From Scandinavium sp036495715 (GTDB lineage: Bacteria > Pseudomonadota > Gammaproteobacteria > Enterobacterales > Enterobacteriaceae): a stretch of 64,000 bases of DNA. The DNA lies in NCBI GenBank assembly GCA_036495715.1, contig DASXML010000087.1, forward strand, positions 1 through 64,000. Reading direction: 5' to 3'. Position 1 is the stretch's first letter; every line of letters starts with the position of its first letter. Made by a program: the position numbers and the translations under genes. Below the pieces are notes generated by a model. The model was given only the letters and a program-made list of their open reading frames with translations, was not told the DNA's origin and ran no database searches. This document shows, one piece after another, positions 53,340 through 62,280 of this stretch.

Positions 53340-54773
53340 TTAGTTGTTCTGATAAATATCTTTATACAATCGGCTTTCGAAGCGAACCAGCGGAATGCGG
53401 CGATTACGCTGATCGGCGGGCTCAACAGCATAGCCCGACAGATATTGCACAAACGCCATACGCTGACCGCTCGCCGTGGTAATAAAACCTGCGAGGTTAT
53501 ACACGCCTTGCAACGAACCGGTCTTCGCCGACACCTTTCCATCTACACCTGCCTGATGCAGACCTGCGCGGTATTGCAAAGAGCCGTCATACCCCGCTAA
53601 TGGCAGCATAGAGATGAAATTAAGCTCAGTGTCATGCTGTGCGATGTATTGCAACACCTGCATCATGGTGGCGGGGGCAAGCAGGTTATGTCGTGACAGG
53701 CCGGAGCCATCGGCAATAATGGTGTTGCCCAAATCAACACCTGCTTGCTGGCGCAGGATCTGACGAACGGCATCGGAACCTGCTCGCCAGGTGCCAGGAA
53801 CGCCAAAGCGCGCGTGACCAATGGTACGGAACACGGTATCGGCAATCATGTTGTCCGATTTTTTCAGCATAATCTTCAGCAAATCGTGCAGCGGCGCGGA
53901 CTGCTTGCTGGCAATGACGGTGCCTGGTTCGTTAACCAGAGTCTGGCGCAACAGTGTGCCGCTGTAAGTGATACCGGCTTGTTTCAATTCGTCTTTCAGT
54001 ATCGCCCCAGCGTAGCTGGCACCATCCTGAATGGCGAAGGCGAGGGGTAACGGGTCGGTACGCTGTGGCAGGCAACCCGTGAGCGTGTAGCGATTCAGGT
54101 CGCCAGGGACGACATCCAGCTCACAATACTGCGCTTCGCCTGAACCACGTTGCAAGGTGCGTACCTGGCTGAACATGGTCACCGGATAATAGGACGCCAC
54201 GCGAATGAAGGCTAAATCACCGGGTTTTTGTGCACTATAGAGTGAAACAGAGAAGCAGTTACGATCGACAATTGCCGCAGCCGGTGGTGCGCTAAAGCAC
54301 TGTGTAAGATCGTTCCACGGCCAGCCAGGGGCTTTGTCGTGGCTTGCGAAAACGGAAGTATCAATTAACACATTACCGTCTATTTTCTGGACGCCTGATT
54401 TTTTCAAAACTGCGACCATATTGCGAATATCCTGACGTTTTAGCGTCGGATCGCCGCCAAATCGTGCAACAAGGTCGCCTTTCAAAATCCCGTTATCAAC
54501 GCTGCCTTTGCTTTCCAGAGTGGTGGTAAAACGAAAATCCGGCCCGAGCTGCAACAGTGCTGCCAGCGCGGTTATCACCTTCTGGGTACTGGCTGGCAAT
54601 GCCATCTGTTGGCTGTGATAATCAATATCAGGTGCCTTTACACCGATTTTTTGAACCATGAGGGCCAGATTAGCGCCTGCCGGGAGCTGGGTGACGTACT
54701 CATCAACGTTCGCTGCCTGGACGCTAAAAGCTAAACTGGTGGTCAATCCGATGATAAATCTGGAAAATCGCAT
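53340..54773 (-). CDS. dacB: D-alanyl-D-alanine carboxypeptidase/endopeptidase PBP4 (DacB)
   Basis: Periplasmic low-molecular-weight penicillin-binding protein that trims and cuts peptidoglycan cross-links. The 477-residue protein has a signal peptide of about 20 residues (ending VQA), the active-site S-x-x-K in LPASTQKVIT, S-D-N in KKSDNMIAD and K-T-G in VSAKTGSLQG. The large insert between the first two motifs is typical of the class C type PBP4. E. coli length is the same. Its terminator is broken by the IS4. Confidence 0.98.
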   Translation of the reverse strand: MRFSRFIIGLTTSLAFSVQAANVDEYVTQLPAGANLALMVQKIGVKAPDIDYHSQQMALPASTQKVITALAALLQLGPDFRFTTTLESKGSVDNGILKGDLVARFGGDPTLKRQDIRNMVAVLKKSGVQKIDGNVLIDTSVFASHDKAPGWPWNDLTQCFSAPPAAAIVDRNCFSVSLYSAQKPGDLAFIRVASYYPVTMFSQVRTLQRGSGEAQYCELDVVPGDLNRYTLTGCLPQRTDPLPLAFAIQDGASYAGAILKDELKQAGITYSGTLLRQTLVNEPGTVIASKQSAPLHDLLKIMLKKSDNMIADTVFRTIGHARFGVPGTWRAGSDAVRQILRQQAGVDLGNTIIADGSGLSRHNLLAPATMMQVLQYIAQHDTELNFISMLPLAGYDGSLQYRAGLHQAGVDGKVSAKTGSLQGVYNLAGFITTASGQRMAFVQYLSGYAVEPADQRNRRIPLVRFESRLYKDIYQNN

Positions 54774-55020
54774 AATCTCGCGCTAACAACCTGGAATCAA
54801 ACCGCCATACTACGGTGCAACGCCCGGTAAAGTAAACGATGACCCACAGTGAACTTTCAGGGTAAAATACGTATCAAACAGAAAAATTGCCGCTGGCCTG
54901 GAATTTTTGTTCCGGGTCAGTTTTCTTTTTGCTTATCTTCTGGCCCCGGATGGGTTGCCGGTGGAAGTGCAAGGCTACAGCGCAAGCTGGGCCTGAAGGA
55001 ATGATGGAGAGGTATAACTC
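54774..55020 (+). promoter_or_regulatory. greA promoter and leader, possible GraL sRNA
   Basis: A -10-like TAAAAT lies at 54863-54868. A hairpin GGCCTGGAA (54895-54903) / TTCCGGGTC (54910-54918), with two wobble pairs, is followed by T-rich sequence to about 54930, so it looks like an early intrinsic terminator in the greA leader. E. coli greA has such a leader terminator that yields the small RNA GraL. The match is by position and shape, not by sequence recall. Confidence 0.45.
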
Positions 55021-55497
55021 ATGCAAGCGATTCCGATGACCTTACACGGTGCCGAAAAACTGCGCGAAGAACTGGATTTCCTGAAGTCCGTTCGTCGCCC
55101 TGAAATCATTGCGGCCATTGCTGATGCTCGCGAGCACGGCGATCTGAAAGAGAATGCTGAATACCATGCCGCCCGTGAGCAGCAGGGTTTCTGCGAAGGC
55201 CGCATCAAGGATATTGAAGCGAAGCTCTCAAACGCTCAGGTTATCGATATCTCCAGGATGCCGAAAACCGGCCGTGTGATTTTTGGTGCTACCGTGCAGG
55301 TGCTGAATCTGGATAACGATGAAGAAACGACCTGGCGTATTGTCGGCGATGACGAGGCTGATTTTAAGCAGAACCTCATCTCCGTGAATTCGCCAATCGC
55401 CCGCGGCCTGATTGGCAAAGAGCAGGATGATGTGGTGACTATCCAGACGCCGGGCGGCGAAGTGGAATATGAAATCATCAAAGTGGATTACGTGTAA
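55021..55497 (+). CDS. greA: Transcription elongation factor GreA
   Basis: Factor that enters the RNA polymerase secondary channel and stimulates cleavage of backtracked RNA. The 158-residue protein has an N-terminal coiled-coil with acidic tip (DAREHGDLKENAEYHAAREQQ) and a C-terminal FKBP-like domain. Same length as E. coli. GGAGAGG precedes the ATG. Divergent from dacB. Confidence 0.99.
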   Translation: MQAIPMTLHGAEKLREELDFLKSVRRPEIIAAIADAREHGDLKENAEYHAAREQQGFCEGRIKDIEAKLSNAQVIDISRMPKTGRVIFGATVQVLNLDNDEETTWRIVGDDEADFKQNLISVNSPIARGLIGKEQDDVVTIQTPGGEVEYEIIKVDYV

Positions 55498-55528
55498 TCA
55501 CTGTTGTTGATGCAATGTAAAGATAAGA

Positions 55529-55553
55529 AAAAGGCCGCATAGCGGCCTTTTAT
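55529..55553. terminator. greA terminator
   Basis: AAAGGCCGC / GCGGCCTTT with a short loop and flanking A and T residues. It probably also serves yhbY from the opposite side, though 85 bp past its stop codon. Confidence 0.85.
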
Positions 55554-55637
55554 CAACGTTAAGAGCGTGGCATTTTGCTCACCTGCCCGCAGAAACCCCT
55601 CGTTTTACACATCAAATGTGTTCAATTCAGGTTACTC

Positions 55638-55931
55638 TTAACGTGGCAGAGAGATTTTACGCTCTGCAGTTGGGCGATAAAGAACCAGCATTTTACCGAT
55701 GACCTGTACGTTACAGGCGCCGGTTTCGCGAACGATGGCTTCCACGATAAGGACTTTAGTCTCGCGATCTTCCGAGGCGATTTTCACCTTGATGAGTTCG
55801 TGGTGCTGCAACGCTAGTTCAATCTCGGCCAGTACCCCTTCGGTCAAACCATTATTGCCAAGCATAACTACCGGCTTGAGCGGATGTGCCAGACCTTTCA
55901 GGTGCTGTTTTTGTTTAGTACTCAGATTCAT
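55638..55931 (-). CDS. yhbY: Ribosome assembly RNA-binding protein YhbY
   Basis: CRM-domain protein that associates with pre-50S ribosomal particles. The 97-residue protein begins MNLSTKQKQHLKGLAHPLKPVVMLGNNGLTEGVLAEI, with the GxxG loop in LGNNGLT, and ends LVLYRPTAERKISLPR. E. coli length is identical. The frame is open 19 codons further upstream, rejected from the family start. Divergent from rlmE. Confidence 0.97.
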   Translation of the reverse strand: MNLSTKQKQHLKGLAHPLKPVVMLGNNGLTEGVLAEIELALQHHELIKVKIASEDRETKVLIVEAIVRETGACNVQVIGKMLVLYRPTAERKISLPR

Positions 55932-56056
55932 CGTATATTTTTGCTTACGTTGGGATTGAAAACGGTTCATTCTACCGCCATCTCTCAACTATCGCCAAAT
56001 CGGCCGTTAATATTTACGTAGCCGGCTATGATGATCTGCCCCGATGGGAATGTTAA

Positions 56057-56686
56057 ATGACAGGTAAAAAGCGTTCTGCCAGCTCCAGTCGCTGGCTCCA
56101 GGAACACTTTAGCGATAAATATGTTCTGCAGGCACAGAAAAAAGGGTTACGTTCTCGTGCCTGGTTTAAACTTGATGAAATACAGCAAAGTGACAAACTT
56201 TTTAAGCCGGGAATGACGGTTGTCGATCTCGGTGCTGCACCCGGAGGATGGTCACAGTATGCGGTGACCCAGATTGGGGGCAGCGGCCGCATCATCGCTT
56301 GCGATCTTTTACCTATGGATCCAATTGTTGGTGTGGACTTCCTTCAAGGCGATTTTCGTGATGAATTAGTCCTGAAAGCGTTACTTGAACGTGTAGGTGA
56401 CAGTAAAGTCCAGGTTGTCATGTCCGATATGGCTCCAAACATGTGCGGAACACCAGCGGTGGATATTCCCCGTGCCATGTATCTGGTGGAGCTGGCGCTT
56501 GAGATGTCTCGTGATGTATTGGCACCAGGCGGCAGTTTTTTAGTGAAGGTGTTTCAGGGCGAAGGTTTCGAGGAGTACCTTAAGGAAATTCGCTCCCTGT
56601 TTACGACAGTTAGAGTGCGTAAGCCGGACTCTTCGCGTGCACGTTCGCGTGAAGTGTACATTGTAGCGACCGGGCGAAAACCATAA
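56057..56686 (+). CDS. rlmE: 23S rRNA 2'-O-ribose U2552 methyltransferase RlmE (FtsJ/RrmJ)
   Basis: Heat-shock-induced SAM-dependent methyltransferase modifying U2552 in the A loop. The 209-residue protein has the SAM site VVDLGAAPGGWSQ and the catalytic tetrad region with lysine in RSRAWFKLDEI, aspartate in VMSDMAPNM and lysine in FLVKVFQGEG. Same length as E. coli. It lies 105 bp upstream of ftsH on the same strand. Confidence 0.98.
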   Translation: MTGKKRSASSSRWLQEHFSDKYVLQAQKKGLRSRAWFKLDEIQQSDKLFKPGMTVVDLGAAPGGWSQYAVTQIGGSGRIIACDLLPMDPIVGVDFLQGDFRDELVLKALLERVGDSKVQVVMSDMAPNMCGTPAVDIPRAMYLVELALEMSRDVLAPGGSFLVKVFQGEGFEEYLKEIRSLFTTVRVRKPDSSRARSREVYIVATGRKP

Positions 56687-56791
56687 CCCGACCGTTTTAA
56701 GCCTATGCCGGTATGGCAGCGGTATGAAATGCGTCGGATGTATAGTAACCTGACGCTGTTATTAACACAGTTGTAATAAGAGGTTAATCCC

Positions 56792-58738
56792 TTGAGTGAC
56801 ATGGCGAAAAACCTAATCCTCTGGCTGGTCATCGCGGTAGTGCTGATGTCAGTATTCCAGAGCTTTGGGCCCAGCGAGTCAAATGGCCGTAAGGTGGATT
56901 ACTCTACCTTCCTGCAAGAGGTCAATCAGGACCAGGTACGCGAAGCGCGTATCAACGGACGTGAGATCAACGTTACCAAGAAAGATAGTAACCGTTACAC
57001 GACTTACATTCCGGTAAACGATCCTAAGCTGCTTGATAACCTGCTGACCAAAAACGTGAAAGTGGTTGGCGAACCGCCTGAAGAACCAAGCCTGTTGGCT
57101 TCTATCTTCATTTCGTGGTTCCCAATGCTTCTGCTGATTGGTGTCTGGATCTTCTTCATGCGTCAGATGCAGGGCGGCGGCGGTAAAGGCGCCATGTCGT
57201 TTGGTAAAAGCAAAGCGCGCATGCTGACGGAAGATCAGATCAAAACCACTTTTGCTGACGTTGCAGGTTGTGACGAAGCGAAAGATGAAGTGGCGGAACT
57301 GGTTGAATACTTGCGCGAGCCAAGCCGTTTCCAGAAGCTGGGCGGTAAAATTCCAAAAGGCGTTTTGATGGTGGGCCCTCCGGGGACCGGTAAAACGTTG
57401 CTGGCGAAAGCTATCGCCGGTGAAGCGAAAGTGCCTTTCTTCACCATTTCAGGTTCTGATTTCGTCGAAATGTTCGTGGGTGTCGGTGCATCTCGTGTGC
57501 GTGACATGTTCGAACAGGCGAAGAAAGCAGCTCCGTGCATTATCTTCATCGATGAAATCGACGCCGTAGGCCGCCAGCGTGGCGCAGGTCTGGGCGGTGG
57601 TCATGATGAACGTGAGCAGACACTGAACCAGATGCTGGTTGAGATGGATGGCTTCGAAGGTAATGAAGGCATCATCGTTATCGCCGCAACGAACCGTCCA
57701 GACGTACTTGACCCAGCGCTGCTGCGTCCCGGTCGTTTCGACCGTCAGGTTGTGGTTGGCTTGCCAGACGTTCGTGGTCGTGAGCAGATCCTCAAAGTCC
57801 ATATGCGTCGCGTTCCGTTGGCTCCCGATGTCGATGCGGCAATCATTGGACGTGGTACGCCGGGCTTCTCTGGTGCGGATCTTGCGAACCTCGTCAACGA
57901 AGCTGCTCTGTTTGCCGCTCGCGGTAACAAACGTGTTGTGTCGATGGTCGAGTTCGAAAAAGCGAAAGACAAAATCATGATGGGTGCGGAACGCCGCTCC
58001 ATGGTGATGACGGAAGCGCAGAAAGAATCCACCGCCTATCACGAAGCGGGTCATGCGATTATTGGTCGCCTGGTGCCGGAACACGATCCGGTACATAAAG
58101 TGACGATTATTCCGCGCGGTCGTGCGTTGGGTGTGACGTTCTTCCTGCCTGAAGGCGACGCGATTAGCGCCAGCCGTCAGAAACTGGAAAGCCAAATTTC
58201 CACGTTGTACGGCGGTCGTCTGGCTGAAGAAATTATCTACGGTGCAGAACATGTTTCTACCGGTGCGTCCAACGACATTAAAGTTGCGACCAACCTGGCA
58301 CGTAACATGGTGACCCAATGGGGCTTCTCTGAAAAACTCGGTCCGCTGCTGTATGCGGAAGAAGAAGGTGAAGTGTTCCTGGGCCGTTCCGTAGCGAAAG
58401 CGAAACACATGTCCGATGAAACCGCACGTATCATCGACCAGGAAGTGAAGCTGTTGATCGAGCGTAACTATGCGCGTGCCCGTCAGCTTCTGAACGAAAA
58501 CCTGGACATTCTGCACACGATGAAAGAGGCATTGATGAAGTATGAAACCATCGATGCACCGCAGATTGATGACCTGATGGCTCGTCGTGATGTTCGCCCG
58601 CCAGCTGGCTGGGAAGATAACAACGGCAGCAGCAACAATTCTGACGATAATGGTGCCCCACGTGCTCCGCGTCCGGTCGATGAACCGCGTACGCCGAACC
58701 CAGGCAACACCATGTCAGAACAGTTGGGCGACAAATAA
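56792..58738 (+). CDS. ftsH: ATP-dependent zinc metalloprotease FtsH
   Basis: Essential inner-membrane AAA+ protease degrading LpxC, sigma-32, SecY and others. It has two N-terminal transmembrane helices (about 8-28 and 100-120), Walker A GPPGTGKTLLAKA, Walker B IIFIDEIDAVG, the second region of homology ATNRPDVLDPALLRPGRFDR and the zinc site HEAGH. The TTG at 56792 has an AAGAGG site 8 nt upstream and gives 648 residues. The ATG at 56801 would give the usual MAKNLILW start, but its spacing is poor. Either is possible. Confidence 0.95.
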   Translation: MSDMAKNLILWLVIAVVLMSVFQSFGPSESNGRKVDYSTFLQEVNQDQVREARINGREINVTKKDSNRYTTYIPVNDPKLLDNLLTKNVKVVGEPPEEPSLLASIFISWFPMLLLIGVWIFFMRQMQGGGGKGAMSFGKSKARMLTEDQIKTTFADVAGCDEAKDEVAELVEYLREPSRFQKLGGKIPKGVLMVGPPGTGKTLLAKAIAGEAKVPFFTISGSDFVEMFVGVGASRVRDMFEQAKKAAPCIIFIDEIDAVGRQRGAGLGGGHDEREQTLNQMLVEMDGFEGNEGIIVIAATNRPDVLDPALLRPGRFDRQVVVGLPDVRGREQILKVHMRRVPLAPDVDAAIIGRGTPGFSGADLANLVNEAALFAARGNKRVVSMVEFEKAKDKIMMGAERRSMVMTEAQKESTAYHEAGHAIIGRLVPEHDPVHKVTIIPRGRALGVTFFLPEGDAISASRQKLESQISTLYGGRLAEEIIYGAEHVSTGASNDIKVATNLARNMVTQWGFSEKLGPLLYAEEEGEVFLGRSVAKAKHMSDETARIIDQEVKLLIERNYARARQLLNENLDILHTMKEALMKYETIDAPQIDDLMARRDVRPPAGWEDNNGSSNNSDDNGAPRAPRPVDEPRTPNPGNTMSEQLGDK

Positions 58739-58771
58739 GTTATCCGCCGTTGATGACGCTGTTTTAACTGA

Positions 58772-58803
58772 AACCCTGGGGCGATAGCTCCGGGGTTTTT
58801 TTA
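58772..58803 (+). terminator. ftsH terminator
   Basis: AACCCTGGGGC / GCTCCGGGGTT with a GATA loop and G-U pairs, followed by seven T residues. Confidence 0.88.
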
Positions 58804-58835
58804 TTTGCTCATACTCACTTTACCAGGGATTCGTC

Positions 58836-59684
58836 ATGAAACTCTTCGCCCAGGGCTCTACACTTGATCTCGCTTATCCGCACGTGATGGGCATTCTGAA
58901 CGTCACCCCAGACTCTTTCTCGGATGGCGGGGCACATAACACGCTGGTCGAAGCGGTAAAACATGCCAACCTGATGATTAATGCCGGTGCGACAATTGTC
59001 GATATCGGCGGCGAATCAACCCGCCCCGGAGCGGCAGAAGTCAGTGTTGACGAAGAACTCTCTCGCGTTATTCCGGTGATTGAGGCGATTGCTCAACGTT
59101 TTGAAGTGTGGATTTCTGTGGACACCTCGAAGCCCGAAGTGATCCGTGAATCGGCGCGGGTGGGGGCGCATATCATCAATGACATTCGTTCCCTCACAGA
59201 ACCCGGTGCGCTGGAAGCTGCTGCTGAAACGGGCCTGCCAGTCTGCCTGATGCACATGCAGGGTGAACCGCGCACGATGCAAGACGCGCCAAAGTACGAT
59301 GACGTCTTTGCGGACGCGAATCGTTTCTTTATTGAACATATCGCACGCTGTGAAGCTGCAGGTATCACAAAAGATAAATTGTTGCTCGACCCGGGATTCG
59401 GTTTCGGTAAAAATCTCTCCCACAATTACGCGCTGCTTGCTCGTTTATCAGAACTTCACCGTTTTGACCTGCCGTTGCTGGTCGGAATGTCGAGAAAAGT
59501 GATGATTGGCCAATTACTGAATGTCGGACCGACTGAACGCCTGAGCGGGAGTCTGGCCTGTGCGGTGATTGCGGCGATGCAGGGGGCACAAATTATTCGC
59601 GTTCACGACGTGAAAGAGACAGTTGAAGCGATGCGTGTGGTAGAAGCCACCCTTGCTGCAAAGGAAAACAAACGCTATGAGTAA
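58836..59684 (+). CDS. folP: Dihydropteroate synthase
   Basis: Folate pathway enzyme joining para-aminobenzoate to dihydropterin pyrophosphate; the target of sulfonamides. The 282-residue TIM-barrel protein has the signatures GILNVTPDSFSDGG and IVDIGGESTRPGA and the sulfonamide-loop region in its usual form. E. coli length is the same. Its last 8 bp overlap glmM, so the two are translationally coupled. Confidence 0.98.
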   Translation: MKLFAQGSTLDLAYPHVMGILNVTPDSFSDGGAHNTLVEAVKHANLMINAGATIVDIGGESTRPGAAEVSVDEELSRVIPVIEAIAQRFEVWISVDTSKPEVIRESARVGAHIINDIRSLTEPGALEAAAETGLPVCLMHMQGEPRTMQDAPKYDDVFADANRFFIEHIARCEAAGITKDKLLLDPGFGFGKNLSHNYALLARLSELHRFDLPLLVGMSRKVMIGQLLNVGPTERLSGSLACAVIAAMQGAQIIRVHDVKETVEAMRVVEATLAAKENKRYE

Positions 59685-61014
59685 CCGTAAATATTTTGGC
59701 ACCGACGGCATTCGCGGTCGCGTAGGTGATAGCCCAATTACCCCTGATTTTGTGCTCAAGCTCGGTTTTGCCGCGGGCAAAGTGCTGGCCCGTCACGGTT
59801 CGCGGAAAGTGATCATCGGTAAAGATACCCGTATTTCTGGGTATATGCTGGAATCTGCCCTCGAAGCTGGTTTGGCTGCCGCCGGTCTTTCCGCTTCCTT
59901 TACCGGTCCGATGCCAACGCCTGCGGTGGCATATCTCACCCGTACATTCCGCGCTGAAGCGGGGATCGTGATTTCCGCTTCCCATAACCCGTACTACGAC
60001 AACGGGATCAAATTCTTCACCATTGATGGCACTAAATTGCCAGATTCGGTTGAAGAGGCGATTGAAGCTGAACTGGAAAAAGAGCTTACCTGTGTAGATT
60101 CCGCAGAACTCGGTAAAGCCAGCCGGATTGTCGATGCGGCGGGGCGTTATATCGAATTCTGTAAAGCGACATTCCCGAACGAACTGCGCCTCAACGAATT
60201 AAAAATCGTCGTGGATTGCGCAAATGGCGCGACCTATCACATCGCGCCGAATGTATTCCGTGAACTGGGCGCACAAGTGATTACCATCGGCTGTGAGCCG
60301 AACGGTGTGAATATTAATGAAGAAGTTGGTGCGACCGACGTTCGCGCGCTACAGGCTCGCGTACTGGCTGAAAAAGCGCACTTGGGTATCGCTTTTGATG
60401 GTGATGGCGACCGCGTGATCATGGTTGACCATGAAGGCAACAAGGTCGATGGTGACCAGATTCTCTACATCATTGCGCGAGAAGGGCTACGTCAGGGTCA
60501 GTTGCGCGGCGGCGCTGTAGGCACACTGATGAGTAATATGGGCCTTGAGGTTGCACTTAAGCAGCTTGGTATTCCTTTTACACGCGCAAAAGTGGGCGAC
60601 CGCTATGTGCTGGAAAAGATGCAGGAAAAGGGCTGGAGTATTGGCGCTGAAAACTCTGGTCATGTGATCCTGCTTGATAAAACCACCACGGGTGACGGCA
60701 TCGTTGCTGCATTGCAGGTTGTGGCGGCGATGGCGCGTAATCATATGACGCTGCAAGATCTGTGCAGTGGTATGAAGATGTTCCCGCAGGTATTGGTCAA
60801 TGTGCGTTACACCGATAGCAGTGAAAATCCACTGGAGCACGAAACGGTGAAAAGCGTTACTGCTGAGGTTGAAGCTGCACTGGGTAGCCGTGGTCGTGTC
60901 CTGCTACGCAAATCAGGTACTGAGCCACTGATCCGCGTTATGGTGGAAGGCGAAGATGATGCGCAAGTTAATGCATTTGCAAATCGTATCGCGGATGCGG
61001 TGAAGGCCGTATAA
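59677..61014 (+). CDS. glmM: Phosphoglucosamine mutase GlmM
   Basis: Converts glucosamine-6-phosphate to glucosamine-1-phosphate for UDP-GlcNAc synthesis. The 445-residue protein has the phosphorylated Ser102 in VISASHNPYYDNG, the metal loop AFDGDGDR, the sugar-binding GAENSGH and the phosphate site RKSGTEPLIRVM. The ATG at 59677 overlaps the end of folP; E. coli length is identical. Confidence 0.98.
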   Translation: MSNRKYFGTDGIRGRVGDSPITPDFVLKLGFAAGKVLARHGSRKVIIGKDTRISGYMLESALEAGLAAAGLSASFTGPMPTPAVAYLTRTFRAEAGIVISASHNPYYDNGIKFFTIDGTKLPDSVEEAIEAELEKELTCVDSAELGKASRIVDAAGRYIEFCKATFPNELRLNELKIVVDCANGATYHIAPNVFRELGAQVITIGCEPNGVNINEEVGATDVRALQARVLAEKAHLGIAFDGDGDRVIMVDHEGNKVDGDQILYIIAREGLRQGQLRGGAVGTLMSNMGLEVALKQLGIPFTRAKVGDRYVLEKMQEKGWSIGAENSGHVILLDKTTTGDGIVAALQVVAAMARNHMTLQDLCSGMKMFPQVLVNVRYTDSSENPLEHETVKSVTAEVEAALGSRGRVLLRKSGTEPLIRVMVEGEDDAQVNAFANRIADAVKAV

Positions 61015-61241
61015 CACTGGTGTTAACTGTCTAAAAAGGCGGCATTTGCTGTCTTTTGTTGTGTGGAATTTTGCTTTTTGCTGTTTTTTTCCGCACTTGA
61101 TACAATGCGTTGAAATTGCCCTTGCGAAGCCCATTCGCTTTGGTTAGTATTCACACCCGCTTCAGTGGGAAACATTAAAAAGTCCCGCTTAATTTGTTGA
61201 AGCAATTGGTATGCGGTAATACCGCAAGGAACAGGTTGATT

Positions 61242-61571
61242 ATGTACGAAGCTCTTCTGGTGATTTTCCTTCTTGTTGCGATTGGCCTTGTGGGTCTGAT
61301 CATGCTGCAGCAAGGTAAAGGCGCTGATATGGGAGCCTCCTTCGGAGCAGGCGCATCCGCTACACTGTTTGGCTCAAGTGGTTCTGGTAACTTCATGACC
61401 CGCATGACCGCAGTTCTGGCGACACTGTTCTTCATCATCAGTTTGGTTCTGGGTAACATCAATACCAATAAGACCAGCAAAGGAAGTGAGTGGGATAACC
61501 TGACTGCGCCTAAATCGGAGCAGACTCAGCCAGCAGCACCGGCACAGCCGAGCAGCGATATCCCGCACTAA
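61242..61571 (+). CDS. secG: Protein translocase subunit SecG
   Basis: Small subunit of the SecYEG translocon. The 109-residue protein has two transmembrane helices (about 2-22 and 52-72) joined by a glycine-rich loop (GKGADMGASFGAGASATLFGSSGSG) and a polar proline/alanine-rich tail. The frame is open 16 codons upstream, but MYEALLVIFL is the family start. leuU follows 9 bp downstream, so the two are probably one transcript. Confidence 0.97.
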   Translation: MYEALLVIFLLVAIGLVGLIMLQQGKGADMGASFGAGASATLFGSSGSGNFMTRMTAVLATLFFIISLVLGNINTNKTSKGSEWDNLTAPKSEQTQPAAPAQPSSDIPH

Positions 61572-61580
61572 GATTTCAGT

Positions 61581-61667
61581 ACCGAGGTGGTGGAATTGGT
61601 AGACACGCTACCTTGAGGTGGTAGTGCCCTAACGGGCTTGTGGGTTCGAGTCCCATCCTCGGTACCA
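61581..61667 (+). tRNA. leuU: tRNA-Leu(GAG)
   Basis: An 87-nt class II tRNA with acceptor ACCGAGG pairing with CCTCGGT, discriminator A and an encoded CCA. The anticodon stem CTACC/GGTAG encloses loop TTGAGGT, giving anticodon GAG. The variable arm TGCCCTAACGGGCT is long, as in leucine tRNAs, and the T loop is GGTTCGAGTCC. It matches E. coli leuU in position after secG. Confidence 0.97.
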
Positions 61668-61680
61668 ATATTCCAAAAGA

Positions 61681-61708
61681 AAGACGTCGAAAGACGTCTT
61701 TTTTTGTT
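61681..61708 (+). terminator. secG-leuU terminator
   Basis: AAAGACGTC / GACGTCTTT around a GAAA tetraloop, followed by a T run. Confidence 0.93.
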
Positions 61709-61828
61709 TTTGTCCTTTCTGTTTTTCGATGGTTTTTTAATAAACAAATCTCTTCTGTTGGCTCCTGCCATTAACCGATAAAGTCAGTTTCGTCTATTTT
61801 TACATCAACTCGCAGGAATCAAGACGTC

Positions 61829-62227
61829 GTGAATATATCCAGAATCGTAGCCCTGACGGGCGTATTAATGCTGACCGCTTGCAGCAGTTCGTCATCTGTA
61901 ACGACAGTCAAAAAAATACAAGATATGCCAGTGCCTGTCGTTCATGCGCAAAATAGCGCAACGGCAGATAACGCTACTGTGGCTAATTGTTATAAAGAAA
62001 ATGCTGCACGTCTTAGCGAACTGCAATATTCATTAAAAACAAATATGCTCCAGGATGTGAAAACGTCTGAAGTTCTCGATACTCACAGTGATGCTCACCG
62101 TGTATTTGCGGCGTTATCAAAGTTAGAGCAGATTTCTTCGATGAATGAGACGTATCGTAAAGATGGGAATATTGCGGGATTGAAGGCAATTAATGAGATG
62201 CTGAAACCGCTAAAAGCCACGGTCTGA
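61829..62227 (+). CDS. Predicted outer-membrane lipoprotein of unknown function
   Basis: I do not recognise this family. The 132-residue product has a type II signal peptide (MNISRIVALTGVLMLTAC) with the lipobox LTAC, cysteine at 18, and serine at +2, which predicts sorting to the outer membrane. A serine-rich stretch and a short linker are followed by a helical, charged region with one more cysteine (near residue 54). The start is GTG, with a CAGGA site upstream. It stands alone between the leuU terminator and a hairpin at 62248-62269. In E. coli, metY and rimP-nusA would follow leuU here. Confidence 0.8.
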   Translation: MNISRIVALTGVLMLTACSSSSSVTTVKKIQDMPVPVVHAQNSATADNATVANCYKENAARLSELQYSLKTNMLQDVKTSEVLDTHSDAHRVFAALSKLEQISSMNETYRKDGNIAGLKAINEMLKPLKATV

Positions 62228-62247
62228 AGAATAATTGAAGTGAAGAG

Positions 62248-62269
62248 GATTGCCGGTTCTCCGGCAATC
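62248..62269. terminator. Hairpin between the lipoprotein gene and yfaZ-like gene
   Basis: Perfect 9-bp stem GATTGCCGG / CCGGCAATC with a TTCT loop between convergent genes. No strong T tract follows in either direction, so terminator function is only likely. Confidence 0.6.
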
Positions 62270-62280
62270 TCCGGTATCGC

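Noticed and set aside
57449..58516. 355-codon open frame antisense to ftsH
   Set aside because: Shadow frame with histidine- and phenylalanine-rich composition and no domain.
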